From: Rhizophagus irregularis | Lineage: Eukaryota > Glomeromycota > Glomeromycetes > Glomerales > Glomeraceae | Length of the DNA stretch: 64,000 bases | Assembly (NCBI RefSeq): GCF_026210795.1 | Contig: NC_089438.1 | Span: forward strand, 4,795,501 to 4,859,500 | Direction: 5' to 3' | Part shown: piece by piece, positions 35,632-49,084 of the stretch | How positions within the stretch are numbered: the first letter of the stretch is position 1 | Layout of the letters: each line of letters opens with the position of its first letter | Notes under the pieces: generated by a model | What the model was told of the DNA's origin: nothing | The model's database searches: none | What the model saw: the letters and a program-made list of their open reading frames with translations, nothing else | Position numbers and translations under genes: made by a program

Positions 35632-35687
35632 GTTGTTAGTAGATTTGAAATTTTCTCTTTTTTTTTGGAAAATAAAATGAAGAAGCA

Positions 35688-35990
35688 ATGGAGCTATTTA
35701 TATTTATTTTAGTTATTAAGCTATCTGTTTATCTGTTTAGTAAATCCCTATCACCAAAAATAAGCTTATACGCGCATGAAAGTCCGATAATAGGAATTAA
35801 GCTATCTGTAAGCTTATACGCGCATGAAAGTCCGATAGTAGGAATTAAGCTATCTGTAAGCTTATACGCGCCTGAAAGTCCGATAGTAGGAATTAAGCTA
35901 TCTGTTTATCTGTTTAGTAACTCCCTATCACCGAAAATAAGCTTATACGCGCCTGAAGTAGAAAATTAAGCTACCTGTTTATCTGTTCAG
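35688..35990. repeat. 48-bp tandem repeats upstream of the CRN-type gene
   Basis: Units built on AAGCTTATACGCGC and AAAGTCCGATAGTAGG repeat with 48-bp spacing, plus a longer variant with CTGTTTATCTGTTTAGTAA. Because 48 is a multiple of three the array stays open as a false ORF (35688-35969). It sits directly upstream of the start at 35631 and may affect that promoter. Confidence 0.75.
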
Positions 35991-35999
35991 TAAATCCCT

Positions 36000-38830
36000 G
36001 CCACCTTAAAGTCCGATAGTAGGTTTTTTCAGTCCAACCCATTATTAACACGAAAAACGAAATAAGCTGCCGCACCTGAAAATGGGCTTTATTATTTACC
36101 GACGCACATTAACGATGCACGCCACACGGATGAATTTGCACACACACAAAACATACATATTACACATTAAAAACGTAGCATACACTCGAGTTCAAAAATC
36201 AATCGAAAAACACTTATTATTATTTTCATGAGAAAGGGCCGGCCAGCTAAGCAAAATAAATGATAAAGCAGGGTTTCAAGAGAGAAATAAAGCATAAATG
36301 CCTGCCGGCTCTAAACCTCTTGCTAAGCGTGAACGACAGTTCCTTCCCCGCTACTTAGCGTTGTCTTTCTAAGCATCTATTTTTTCTAAAGTTTTCACTT
36401 TTAATATGATTTTCACACGGTAAAACCCTTTATCGTATCTTTTCCAATTACTCCCATCTCAAATCTAAGAATATCAACCGATACAACAGCATACATCTGA
36501 TCTAAAGAGTAATTATTTGCACCCTTAATCCTATCAAAGATGCCCAAAAACTGTTCTCGGATTACAGAAATGATATTTGCGAATTTTTGGCTCGATCCTG
36601 CAATCAAAAAAATGTTATTCAAACCCCCTAGACCCCTACCCCATAAAGCATTGATTATCAAGAATTTATCTTACCAGAAGAACCAGAAGAATCGGAAAAG
36701 CTTAAAGATGAATTTTCAGATTCATTGGTCGAATTAACTTCAGCTGAGATTCATTGAACTAACTTTGTTGACCAAAATCGGATCTTTAAACTACTGCGTA
36801 ATGTTGTTTTATTTTTTTTTAAGATCCTCGATAACAACATAAATCTGGATGTAAAGGATTTCTCTAGGAACTAATTCTATAGCGGATTTTCTGCGCATCA
36901 GATGTAGGGATTGGAATCGATTCTACAAAAATCGAATCAATCGAAAATCGAATCAGAGTCGATTTAATCGATTATCGAATCGAACCTATTTATTGTGGTG
37001 CAGTAGCATCAATTGACATTTTATTTATTAAAAATGATTTATCAATGATTTGTATATGATAGTATACTGCCATACTATCGATTTTAATTATCAAATCTCT
37101 ATCTATTAGTGCCAAATAAATTTTTAAAAATATGGCGCGCCGATATAGACAGATTGGTATTTTTTAAATACCAACTTTTGCTATTTTTTTTAATACCAAC
37201 TCTTCTAATTTAAAAATTAGCAGGTCTTTTTTATTCAATAGAAGATTGGTATTTTTTATTATCATCTTTTTTCGTTAGCAGATCTTTTTTCGTTAATAGA
37301 AACATTTGTATTTTCTATTATTAGCTCTGTTGATCTTATTTACATACCAGCAGGTCATTTTTGGTTAATAGACAGATTCGTATTTTTTAAATACCACATT
37401 TGCCGTTCTTTTTAATTTACTATTAGTTTCACATATCACATCCAAATATATGAGACAGGTTTGACGTAATGGGAAATATAAAACGAAGAACACATTTTGT
37501 TATCAGTATCTCTACTATTATAATATCATTATAATATCATTATAATATCTCACCAGTATTTCCCCAAACATCTTAAAAATTTTTTCCTTAAAGAAATACG
37601 TATGCCGTGTTTCGTTCACTAAAAAAACCATATCCGCTTGTCATTTACTAAGTTATCGAATTAATAATTGTCCCTATTTTTTTATCGAATACATTTACTA
37701 AACAATTATTCGTCTTTACCATTAAGAAATTATACAACTGTAATATGCTAAATCATACGGGGGTATTACCTTTTCCATATCAGCACCGGTTTCGAGATAA
37801 TCTGTACTATGTTCTAACAATCATGAATATGTGCAAGAGTAAATAAGTTTCCAACAAAATATAGTATACTGCAAGGGTCGAATGTTATATATATCGTGGA
37901 AATTATAAATGTTGTTTGTAATTTCATCCAATTCTACTAATTTGTTTGAACTGTAACAAGTGCGAAATACTAGTATTAACCTTTTTTGTATTATAACTGC
38001 AATATTGAAAACCAATTCTACATCTTCGTTTATCTCAAATATAACATGCTGATCAAGTTGTAATAGATCCAAGAAATTCAAACAACAAATGACTATTTCC
38101 GAACAAACACTGAATTACTATTGTTTCAAGCTAGATAAACTAACGTATCTCATAGTCGAAGAAGTTTAGAGTCTTTGGAATAATATTCGAAGGATAATTT
38201 TTCTGTCGATCATGGAAGAAATATATAGCCGCATCTACATGTGTAACAGTTACATGTGCAACTGTGCCCCTGACTTTCACGGCAACATCTTACTTATTTG
38301 TGAATTGTTATTGTGGATCAAATAGGGATTTGGTTAGAACCAGATAGTTATTTCTGCGCACAAGACATATATTTTTTCCGTTTTAGTGAGATTCCGAGTT
38401 GTATAACAAAACGGGATAACGGAAGATAAGGATCCCTCGGAACTAAAAATAACATATATCCATTTATAGTTGGCGCTTGATATCCTCACCTATTTTGGGA
38501 ATAACTGCTGACGTATTCTACTTATTATGTAAATAGTGCAACAAGGCTAAATATTTAAATAATGAAGAAATAGCAAACTAAATATATCCTGAAATACGAA
38601 AAACATCGACACTAAAAAAGATGTTTCAACGATGAAAGAGAAAGTTTCAACTATAAAAACGATATTTGACACCATATACAGATCACGCTATATAGTTAAT
38701 GATATCAGGTGATCTTCATTTTAATAGTGATATTCCTTGTGATTGGTTGTTCTGCTAATTGTACTATCCTGGAAAGGAAGGAAAATTTTACTAATTTGGT
38801 TAGCTCTTATGCGCTAAGTATAGGGTACGT
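36000..38830. other. Gene-free stretch with degenerate repeats
   Basis: Minus-strand frames at 36413-36661 and 37821-38081 lack domains. A plus-strand tail at 36671-36757 (LPEEPEESEKLKDEF) resembles the acidic C-termini common in expanded fungal families and may be a remnant exon. At 36900-36990 CGAAT/ATTCG words cluster. At 37150-37405 a loose repeat of TTGGTATTTTTTA with AGCAGATC-type spacers recurs. Nothing else is supported. Confidence 0.45.
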
Positions 38831-38839
38831 TTTTTATAT

Positions 38840-38955
38840 TATTGATATTGATATTGATATTGATATTGATATTGAATTGAAATTGAATTGAAATTGAATT
38901 GATATTGATATTGATATTGATATTGATATTGATATTGATATTGAGTTGATATTGA
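38840..38955. repeat. Hexanucleotide (ATTGAT)n microsatellite
   Basis: Two blocks of ATTGAT repeats are separated by AATTGAAATTG interruptions. Both strands stay open (IDIDID or QYQYQY), which creates false small ORFs. Confidence 0.95.
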
Positions 38956-39592
38956 GTTCAATATTACGAACAATGGTTGTTTATATAAAAAAAAAAAATT
39001 GATCATGATCTGCAGCATGATCAAAATCCAAGAGATAACCATATATTGACATCAAGGAATTATGAATTGACTGGCCAAATATCTAAGAGTTAACTATATA
39101 TTAACATCACGGAAATATTTATTATTCGTATACATTGTTCAGGAGGCTAATTTTTGTGATTATAATAGGAATTGAAGGTCAAAATATATATATATAAAAA
39201 AAAAATAGGGAAAATGTAATTGGCGACCCGGTAACCCTGATTATGTAATAAATTTATATTTTTTATTGGCTACACAAACATGATCATCGTGTCATCTGAT
39301 AAATGTTTATTTGTTTATTAGATAACGATAATTTTTTTTTCCTTTTTTTTTATTGCAGTGCTATTTCGGCTTGAAAATGACTTTTTTTTAAGGCAATTTT
39401 TTTTGTTTTTTTTCGTTATTTTATTGTATTTAATGACTCTTTACTTTATTATTAACGCTAACTTTATTTTTTTCTTTAGATAATGGGATGGCTTCTTTTT
39501 ATTTAATGTATGTCTTTCTTTATTACTTTTTATATCTTTCTGTTTTTATTACTTTTTCATTTTATTTGAAATAATACTAACCAGTCATTTCT

Positions 39593-40496
39593 TTGTTCCT
39601 TTTTTTATGGGTGGTGTTTTTGATTATTTTTTCTTCACTTTTTTTCGTCTTTCTATCGTTCTTTTCACTTCTTTTTTACCCTTTATTATTTTATTTCTTT
39701 CTCCTTTTTACTTCTTTTTTATTCTCCATCATCCTTTTATTTCTTTTATTTTTCATTATTATTTTCGCTTTCTTTTCTTTTCCTATCACCCTTTACACTT
39801 CCTTCTCACTTCCCGTTTGTTTACCATCATCTTTCTTACTTCTTTTTTATCTCCTATCATCCTTTTTACTTTCTTTTCACTTCATTTTTGTTCACCATCA
39901 TCTTTCTCACTTCTTTTTCGTCTTCTATCATCCTTTTTTACTCCCTTCCTACTTCATTTTCGATCACCATCATCTTTCTCACTTCCTTTTCATCTCCTAT
40001 CACCCTTTTACTTCCTTCTCACTTCATTCTTTCTCACTTCCTTTTCATCTCCTATCATCCTTTTTACTTCCTTCTCACTTCATTTTCGTTCACTATTATC
40101 TTTTTCACTTTCTTTTCATCTTCTAACACCCTTTTACTTCCTTCTCACTTCATTTTCGTTCACTATCATCTTTCTCACTTCCTTTTCATCTCCTATCATC
40201 CTTTTTACTTCTTTCTCACTTCATTTTCGTTCATTATCATCTTTCTCACTTCCTTTTCATCTCCTATCATCCTTTTTACTTCTTTCTCACTTCATTTTCG
40301 TTCACTATCATCTTTCTCACTTTCTTTTCATCTTCTAACACCCTTTTCACTTCTTTTACATTTCCCTTTCACTTCCCTTTCATCCTTATCATCTTATTAC
40401 ACTTTCTTTTGTCATTATTATCCTTTTTACACTTTTTTTCATTTCTTTTCTTTTCATCCCACGTCATTTCTTTTTGTTTCCTTTTTTCTTTCATAA
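39593..40496. repeat. Pyrimidine-rich array with 71-bp period
   Basis: From about 39830, units of about 71 bp containing CTTTTCATCTCCTATCATCC and CACTTCATTTTCGTTCACTA repeat, becoming more regular up to about 40360; earlier units are more diverged. The plus strand is almost pure C/T, so all three frames stay open for long distances. These are not genes. Strong strand asymmetry could allow triplex formation. Confidence 0.9.
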
Positions 40497-41694
40497 TTAT
40501 TAACGTTATATCTTCTATTTCCTTTTTTTGCTTATTTATTAGCATTTTTTTCATTTTATCATTGTAATTTTTCTTTTTTTTTTTATCACTAGTATTTACC
40601 ATTATTGTTAGTTTTTATTTCTCTAATCAATAAAATATAATCCACTAAGTGTATAATTTTATAGTTTTAATTCGTAATCCATGTACCAATCGGACCACCC
40701 CTTAAATCTGCATTTCCAATATAGGAATATCCACCAATTTTTAATCGAATAAATTGAAATTTTTAATGAAAAAACTTTGACATTTGCTTTATTTTATTAA
40801 AGTATCAAAAATAACTCTTAAAAAAGTCAAACTTTCACCAATAAACTTTAAATTTCTTCAAATCGTAATTTGTGTAACCATCGACACAAAACCGAAAATT
40901 TTTTTCACTTAATAATTTGAAAATAAATGCTTTAAATATGTTTAGAACTAATATTTTAAGATAAAATTACCATTTTTAAATTCCTAAAGATTGATTTATA
41001 AAAGTTTCATATAGGCATTAAAAATGGGAAAATGGATTATTGTTAGTTAACCTTAAAATAGGAAATATTTTTACATTTATTATATCATTTTTTTTTAATA
41101 TTCTATTAATATATGTCCAAAGTATATATGTGTGAATTTTGAGACTTCTTGCTAGTACTTTTATTAGAAAAAAAAATGATAAATAATTTTTACTAAAATT
41201 TCGCTAATTGATGATATTTAAAAGCAATTTGCAAAATTTTGAGTTTTGAAATACTTAAATTTATATTTTTACAAAATAGATTTAATCTCTAAGTTTTTTT
41301 TAAAAAAAAAATTTAATTGGTTTGGCTAAAAATTGACCGACTTTACTTTTTTTGGAAGTGGAGATTTGATTTTGCCGATCACTAGGTCCGATTCATTCGT
41401 GGATCGGCAATTAATATTGTATTTAACAAATAAAATTTTACTGTAAATAAAATATTCTTTAAAAATTAACTGATCAAAAATGAATCAGCCAATTAAAATT
41501 TTATTAAGTCATGTGATAGAGTCGCCATGGCGACAGGTCGCCAAATAATGTTACCCAAATATATATATCCGAATTAAAAATAAATATATTTGAATTTTAT
41601 TAAAATATATATATATATATCCAAATTTTATTAATATATCCGAATTTTATTTTGTTAAAAAAAATACATATACCCGAATGGCAATTTCTATTTG

Positions 41695-41966
41695 TACACG
41701 GGGTGTTCAAACACGGATTTCCAAAAAAGTAAATTTTCTATGCTGATCATTAAATGTTGGCCAGAATTAAATTTAACGAAAACAGGAAAAAAATTAAGAA
41801 TTTGTTAAATAAATCAAAATTGACATTCAAAATCAACTTTGACGTTTTAAGTAAACTTGCAGAACAGACAAAAATACACATATTGCATATTTCTTTTTTA
41901 TTAAAAATTTTTTTTTACATAACTTTTTAATAAAGTCACGTGACACATGTATGAACACCCCGTGTA
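41695..41966. mobile_element. Tc1/mariner-like MITE
   Basis: Inverted ends CACGGGGTGTTCA are flanked by TA on both sides, the mariner-type duplication. The 272-bp span has no transposase ORF. Confidence 0.6.
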
Positions 41967-42861
41967 AATTAACATTTTTTCTACCCGAATTTATTAAATT
42001 TATTTATTAAAAAAATATTATACAAATTTATTTTAAAAAAAAACATTATATAAATTTATTTATTAAAAAAAAACATTATATAAATTTATTTATTAAAGAA
42101 CAAAAGCATTATATATTAAAAAAAAAATTATTTATTAAAAAACATTATACGAGTTTATTTATTTAAAAAGCAATATATGATACAAATTTAGTAATTATTA
42201 AAAAACATTATATGAATTTAATTATCAAAAAAAAGTTATATGAATTTACTTATTAAAATATATATTACATGAATTGATTTATTAAGAAAAATTATATATC
42301 CGAATTTATTAAATTTATTTATTAAAAAAATATTTATTAGTAAAAAATTATATTAAAAATATAATACAAACTTAATTATTAAAAACATTATATGAATTTA
42401 ATTATTAAAGAAAAATTATATGAATTTTCTTATTAAAATATATATTCCATGAATTGATTTATAAAAAAAATTATATATTACATGAATTGATTTATTAAAA
42501 ACATAATATGTGGACATAGAATCGTCCAAATTTGATTTGAAATATCCTACAATATTAAGTTTTAATCATGTGAAATAAATTTTATTGAATTATTTTATTT
42601 TGGTTAGAAAGTAGAAACGAAAAAAATTTTTAAAAAAAATTGTTAAATGTTTTTTATAAATTAAAAATTCAAGCCAATTACAAGATTATTAAATCAAAAT
42701 GCAAAAAAACAGTAAATTAAATTTTTTTAGATGAAAAAAAAAATAAAATAAATTATTTATTTATTTCAAATAAAAATTAAATTATATACTGTATTTATTA
42801 CCAATATTATTGTTTCTGCAAATAAGTGTTAAAATTTATGGTATATATCCTACTCTTAGTA

Positions 42862-42880
42862 AGGGCCGGTCACCGGCCCT
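42862..42880. repeat. Perfect 19-bp GC palindrome
   Basis: AGGGCCGGT, one central C, then ACCGGCCCT form a perfect inverted repeat within DNA that is otherwise almost only A and T. Confidence 0.85.
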
Positions 42881-43579
42881 AGGGTATGACTCTAGTTATT
42901 ATGATATACATTATCATACGTTGTACTTATTTTCATTTATTAAACCGTTAAAAAATAAGAATAAAAGAGTAATTTTATAAATTTTACAAGAGGTAGTGAA
43001 TATTTATTATAAAATAATTATTTGTAAAAAAAATTATAAATAGAATTTAATTTAATTTTAAACTCTTTTACTTTTAAATGTAGAATAAATATATGTTGGT
43101 TGGTGAGAGCGTGAAGATGCGGGTATAGTAAACATGTGGTTTGAATCCAGAATTATCGGAATTATGATAATTCTGGTAATATCGGCCAGTTTGCAACAAT
43201 TCATTCATATTAACGATCGCCGTTATTCTAATGTATTATTTATGTGCTATATTTATATATATTTCTTTGTATTAATCATATTTACCATACATGAAACATT
43301 ACAAAATTTAAATTTAGTAATGATATACTTTAAAATTTATTTAATAAAAACGCGTTAGTAACTGTTAAGTTTACATATGATGATATTTTAGTAATATAAT
43401 AATAGTATAAATAATATGAAGATAAAAAATAAATAAAAATAAAAAAAAAATAAATTATTTAAATTACAAACTAAGAATCTTGAAGAAAATCTCATCAAGT
43501 CATAGTGTTTAAATAATTTACGATAAGAAAAAAAAATCAAGTGTAATAATTTTATCTAATTTATATAATTCTTCTGTAT

Positions 43580-45865
43580 CTAAATACCTAAAATAATGAA
43601 AAAAAAAAATTTTACGTTAAATTCGGTAATTTAAAAGGCAAATTTTAAACATTTTAAAAAATAATTCTTACCGTCAGGAAGTTCCAATTCATCTTGTTCT
43701 TCTGAATGAAGATTTGGATTGTTATGTGCTTCATCTTCATCTATCAAATGTAAATTAAAAATTAAAAAATCAAATAAAATAATTATTTCAAGAATTTAAA
43801 TAATTGTTTTATCATACCATTATCATCAATATGAAGTTTCTTTATTCGCTTTCGCATTGATTCAACGATTTCAACCTTATAATCATCTAAATAATAAATC
43901 ACATTTAACATTAATAAAATTAATAATAAAATTAACATACTTTAAATTATTTTACTTGCCATTTTTTGAGCTTCTTTTAAATATATTGGATAACTTTTTG
44001 CTGCTAACTAAATAATCATCAATATAAGTTATTCATTCATTTGATTATTTCAAAATAAAATATATAATTACCTTTAAATATGGTACTTGTTTTTGAAGTA
44101 CTATTTTTCTTACTATTTGATTTATTAAAATCATCAACTAAAAAAAGCAAAATAAATCTATAAATAATGGCTCGTTACATAATATTTAAATGTAATTGCA
44201 CTTACTATTATTAGGGATATGAAAATCATATGATTTGTTACTATGAAATGCTATAAAAAAAAATAACCATATCATCATTAATTTGTATAGATTAATATTT
44301 TATCTAATTTATACCTTTTTGTTCTTCTATTATTATTTAAATAAAAAAAATAAACACTATTAATTAAATATATTAATACACTCTTTAAGCAATTAACAAA
44401 AAGGTTAATAATAAATCAATAAATACCTTCTGTTGCATTTCTTGGTTCAGGAAGATTATCAAATTGATGAAGTTTACTTGTAAATAGCTTGCCACTGCTG
44501 GTATGATTTTCCATTTCAAAATTATTATTTTCTTCTGATTGAGTTAATGATTCATTTGATTTACTTTGATATAATAAATTAATTTCAGCTATTGTTTTCC
44601 AAAGTGCATTTATATCAGGTCTTTTTGAGGGATCAGCATTCCAACATTGTTTCATTAAATTTTTATATTCTAAAGGAGTTCCTGGTACAATTTTAGGTCT
44701 TATACCATTAACAATATTCATTGCAAGATCATAATCATGTTCATAATTATTAAATGGTGGTTGTCCAGATGAAATTTCCCACATAAGCATTGCAATACTA
44801 TAAATATCAGATTTAAAAGTCTGTTCTCTTCCAATAATAACCTCAGGTGCTATATAAGGAAGATTTCCATATATGCTATTTAATGGTTTATCTGCAGGTC
44901 CACAAAATCCAAGATCACTTATATCAAATCTACCCTTACTAAATAATATATTTCCAGAATGCAAATCTCTATGAATTGCATTTTCTTCATGAATTCTACT
45001 AAGCGCAGCAGTTATATCAGTAATAATTTGAATTCTTTCTTTCCATGTAAGTTGATTATGATTTTGTTGTAAATATTTTCTTAAATCTGTATCCAGTTTA
45101 TTCATTACAAGCATATAATTTCCATTTGATGGATCTTGTGTTAATCCATAACATTGGACAATTTGATTCCATTTATTGCTTATATTTAAATGTGATTTAG
45201 CCTATAAAATAAACCATTAAAAAATTTTAAACAAAAATTTATTTGTTAACTTTTTTAGTATTTAAATTACAAACCTCTTCAATCCAACTTTGGTTTGCAT
45301 TTTCAACATTTTCTAATCTTTTAAGTACTACATCATGTATTCCAAATCTTTTTAATTGTTGTTCTTTAGAATCCCATTCAATAAAACACCCATCAATCCA
45401 GCCTGCTATATAAATTTCTGAAAATCCACCTTTTGTTAGGTATTCAATATTTTGTAGATTATTATATGGAATCCATTCTGGTATTAGATAAGGGACAATT
45501 GTTTTCATTTGACATTCTTGTATTAAATTATCAATAATATCATTTCCAGATGTCCAATTTGAAAAATTTGCTTTTAAATAATTTCGAACACAAATGTCAC
45601 AATATGTTGTAGCTAAACATTTTTGGTTACAATTTTCACAAATTCTTTTTGTTCCTGAATTAAAAAGAAGTTTATTAAGATCATAATTTTTAGTTAGTAA
45701 TTTTATTGCTTCAGATTTTTCATTTTCCGTAAGTGATTTATCATCAAGAATTGTTTGTTTTTGGAATTCATTTCTTTTGTGTATATCATCATAAATATTG
45801 TAATCTATTAATGCATATGATCTATTAATTGCATTATTAATTAATTTATTTTCACCCAATGACAT
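43580..45865 (-). CDS. TKL-type protein kinase with N-terminal zinc-ribbon-like region
   Basis: Exons: 45865-45275, 45201-44427, 44326-44315 (12 bp), 44250-44206, 44137-44072, 44007-43960, 43886-43818, 43740-43672 and 43587-43580, about 560 residues. A Cys cluster CENCNQKC...YCDIC (residues 76-92) precedes the kinase: glycine loop GGFSEIY (146-152), lysine K182, HRDLHSGN (D276), DLG in place of DFG (293-295) and APE (315-317). It is presumably a Ser/Thr or dual-specificity kinase of the Glomeromycotina-expanded TKL group. The C-terminal tail is low-complexity, then acidic. One intron (after 43960) appears to use a GC donor, G|GCAAGT; without splicing there the protein stops two codons later. 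Confidence 0.85.
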
Positions 45866-48800
45866 AATGAAATACGTTATAAGGTTTTTAATTCTTTTAT
45901 AAATATATTTATTAAAAAAAAGAAAAGGATGAAACCGGCGTTTTAACTCCGAAGTTATACAGGATTAAAATAGTAATGTATAACCAAAATGAATGTTACA
46001 TAAAGCAAACATCATTGTACTACCTAAACTTACGCAAATCAAACGTACATGTTGTACAAAAGAAAAAAAAAATTACTAATTAGATAATTTAAAATCATTT
46101 TTCTCTTTAATGAAAATCATCAAGAAGCTATACTAATACCACACTTCTCAACTACATAGACGTAAAAGACTAATAATAAAGTATTGCTGCATATGCCACA
46201 TACTAATTTAAAATTCCCAATGCTTTTTGTTTTATAATTTCAAAAATTTATAAGTATTACCATCCTTGTACTGCAGTTACAAATAAAAATTTTCCCACTT
46301 GATAATAGAATTTTTAGAATATTTTAAAATTAAATTATTTTCCCGTTCTTATCATCCTTGATCTGCAGGTGGTTCCGCTATCTATTTAATCAATCATCAA
46401 CACATGGTCATCATGTGAGTATCATCCTTACTTCACCACCCGCAGCCATCTTCTTCATCAAGTCATCTAACCGTCTTCTTTACTCCATAAAAAGTTGAAT
46501 AGAGTACTATCATACTGACATTCAACATTCTTGTTAACTTTTATCGAAATAGAAGCTTGAACTTTTTATCGTATATTTCAACTATTTGCGTAAATCATCT
46601 TTGGTCAATATTTCTCTAATTCCAAAAAAAAAAATTCAAAAGATATACATATATAACATATAATGAAAAAAATGAAATGATAAAACTTTAGTTTTGATAA
46701 AGAAAGACTTGAAATAATAAAATTTGTAATATTTTCATATGACTTTTGTCATTTTTTTTTTTTTTTTGACCATAAAATTTTGGTTAAGCGATCGAGGGGA
46801 AAGAATTTTTTTTTGTAATTTAAAATTTTTCATTGTGTTTGTATTACTGTAACTAGATTTATATTAAAAAAGTAATCATCCATTCTTTTTATTTGTCTAT
46901 AATTGTACCTGTAAATCCTAGATTGTGTGACAGGCGTTAATTGTTTTTATATTTAATTAAGATCCAGCATTTTTATAGTGGATTTCCTTATGATTTGATT
47001 TCATTTTGAGAATGAGCCTTATGTTTTATTAAATATCAAACTAAGTGATAATTTTAACAACGAGTATATCTTTTTTACGATATATTATTGCGATTTTAAA
47101 TGGTTAAAAAATATTTTTTTGAGTCCAACAAGATATTTTTTATCAACCTATTTATTTATCCAAATGAGACTTCCTATCTAGATATCCAAAAATTTGTTCA
47201 GACGTTCAGTTAAATTTGATACGTTACAAAAAATATTAAATTTGTAGCTTAAGTAGTATCAAAAATAAAAATCATGTAAATCTTTCCTTTTAGGTGATGC
47301 GGGCGGAAATTTTATTACCTTTTTTAGATACTGACTGAAATTATCACCAAAAAAATGCATACAACTAATAATAAAATTATTTTGTCTGAACCTGACTTAT
47401 ATTTTGAGGTCCTTCTCTAAGCGATATAATTGTATTAAGAGAAAAAATTTTGTAAATAAATTATTTTAAAGATGTCAAAATTCAATTCAACAGATTTTTT
47501 TATTTATGCTATTAATATATTTTTCTTTTATTCTATTTTTCACCAATACAATAAATTTTAACTTGAGGTTCCATTCGATCTACTTTATTCTTTCCTATTT
47601 AATAATAATTTCTTGGCCATATCTTTATAATTATCATCGTCATCTTTTTTTTTAAAAAAGCTAGAATGAGAATCTTTTTTTCTGAAATGTGGCATTTTAA
47701 AATATTTAAGTTCAATAAAGTTATATAATGTAATATTACCCTTATTTCTATTAAAATGTTTACAATTCACAATATTAAAATTTAAATTTTTTTAAAAAAA
47801 ACTATTAAAGGAATCAGGTACCACGAGTATTATGGGATGAACAAACCCTAATTTTTAATTTTCTCAGAAACTATTCGTATATCGTATATATTGAAATTGC
47901 CTTTCACCAATAAATAAGCAAAACAGGTTTATCCAATAATTTTAAATTTTATAAAATAAAAAAATTAGTATTATTTATTCCAGAAATTTCTGACGATCAT
48001 ATTAGTATATTTGTGTAATGTGTATTCACGATCAAATTTTTATTTTTATTTATACTCATCTAAATATTTCTTAATGATATACACCTTCAGTCTTTAAGTT
48101 TTATAATTAAAAGGATTATTGCGTAAAACAATAATTTAATTAAATGTACGAAAAAATGTACGAACTAGTTTGGTCCGGAATCCAGATGATTAATGTACTA
48201 GTAGTATAGAAAAAAAAATGAAAGAAATCATGTATACAATGAAAAAAAAGTCTATGGCCATAATTATAGTCCTTGACTGACACTATGATGGTTTTGGCCA
48301 GCATTATATGCAAAATTAGGTCGAAAATGAAAATAAAAGTATTTATTATGATTATCTAAATATTTTGAAGAATCATTTTATATAGTGAAAAATAGTAAAT
48401 AAAGTTATTAATTTATATTTATTTATTTTATTTTACTTTATTTAAGAAAGATGACACAATGACTAACCCTAGAGGAATAAAATACAATACTGTAAAACAA
48501 GATTAACTAGAGTAAGTTAAAACTATACACCCATAAGGAGTTCACCCTTCGTAAAGAAATGAGCTAACACTAGGAAAATAAATCGCTAGGCCAATTAAAA
48601 CGAACAAAGGAGGATTAAAAAAAGACTAAGGCTAGGAAGAATAAAATAATTCTTTCGACCAGAAGGCCACCATACGTAAATACTAAATACTGTTAGGGTA
48701 TGGAATGATTCACACTATTCTAAATTGATTTTTTAAATGGTGTAACAGGTGCGTATTACTATAAAAAAATAAACAGTGACTATCTATCCCTATAAGAAAT

Positions 48801-49072
48801 CTGTGTACGAAAAAGATACGTTTTGTATACATTTTATGTACGTTTCTATAGATTCCATATACAAATTCCATATATTTAATAAGCAATTCATTTTTGAACA
48901 TTTTTTTAAAAAACTAATGTATACGAAATGTATACGGAAAAAATTAATCATGCGGAATGTATACGGAATTTTTAAACTTAATATTTTTAGGATAATTTAC
49001 AATCATTCCGTATCATAACACGTGATCACGTGATTGTTATTATTCTGTTATGATACGTTTTTTGTTTTTATA
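45866..49072. other. Gene-free AT-rich stretch
   Basis: It begins with the kinase promoter side. A lysine-rich minus-strand frame at 47585-47770 has no recognisable domain. At 48780-49010 the word GTATAC recurs, and a small hairpin (GTATCATAACA with its inverse, 49009-49056) lies just before the retroposon. I see no supported gene. Confidence 0.5.
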
Positions 49073-49084
49073 TAAACCCTTACT

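Larger units (their letters stand above)
40600..43570. other. Gene-free AT-rich stretch
   Basis: It contains a mariner-like MITE (41695-41966), a long array of degenerate TTTATTATTAAAAAACATTATA words (about 41985-42510) and a GC-rich palindrome (42862-42880). A plus-strand frame at 43134-43358 starts with a hydrophobic signal-like segment (IIGIMIILVISASL) but has no other support. Confidence 0.5.

Noticed and set aside
35688..35969. Plus-strand 93-residue repeat protein
   Set aside because: Produced by the 48-bp array whose length is a multiple of three; no other gene-like property.
38709..38891. Small secreted-peptide-like frame with a hydrophobic start
   Set aside because: It begins with GTG, not ATG, and runs into the hexanucleotide repeat, which keeps it open artificially.
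39593..40496. Three overlapping plus-strand ORFs of 177-243 residues
   Set aside because: They are different frames of the same pyrimidine-rich 71-bp repeat; composition is only F, S, L, H, P and similar, with no domain.
41985..42510. CRISPR-like regular repeats
   Set aside because: The units are degenerate AT words with irregular spacing and no unique spacers; this is a eukaryotic AT-rich repeat.
43134..43358. Possible small membrane or secreted protein
   Set aside because: A hydrophobic N-terminus alone is weak evidence in AT-rich DNA; no homologue recognised and no conserved context.
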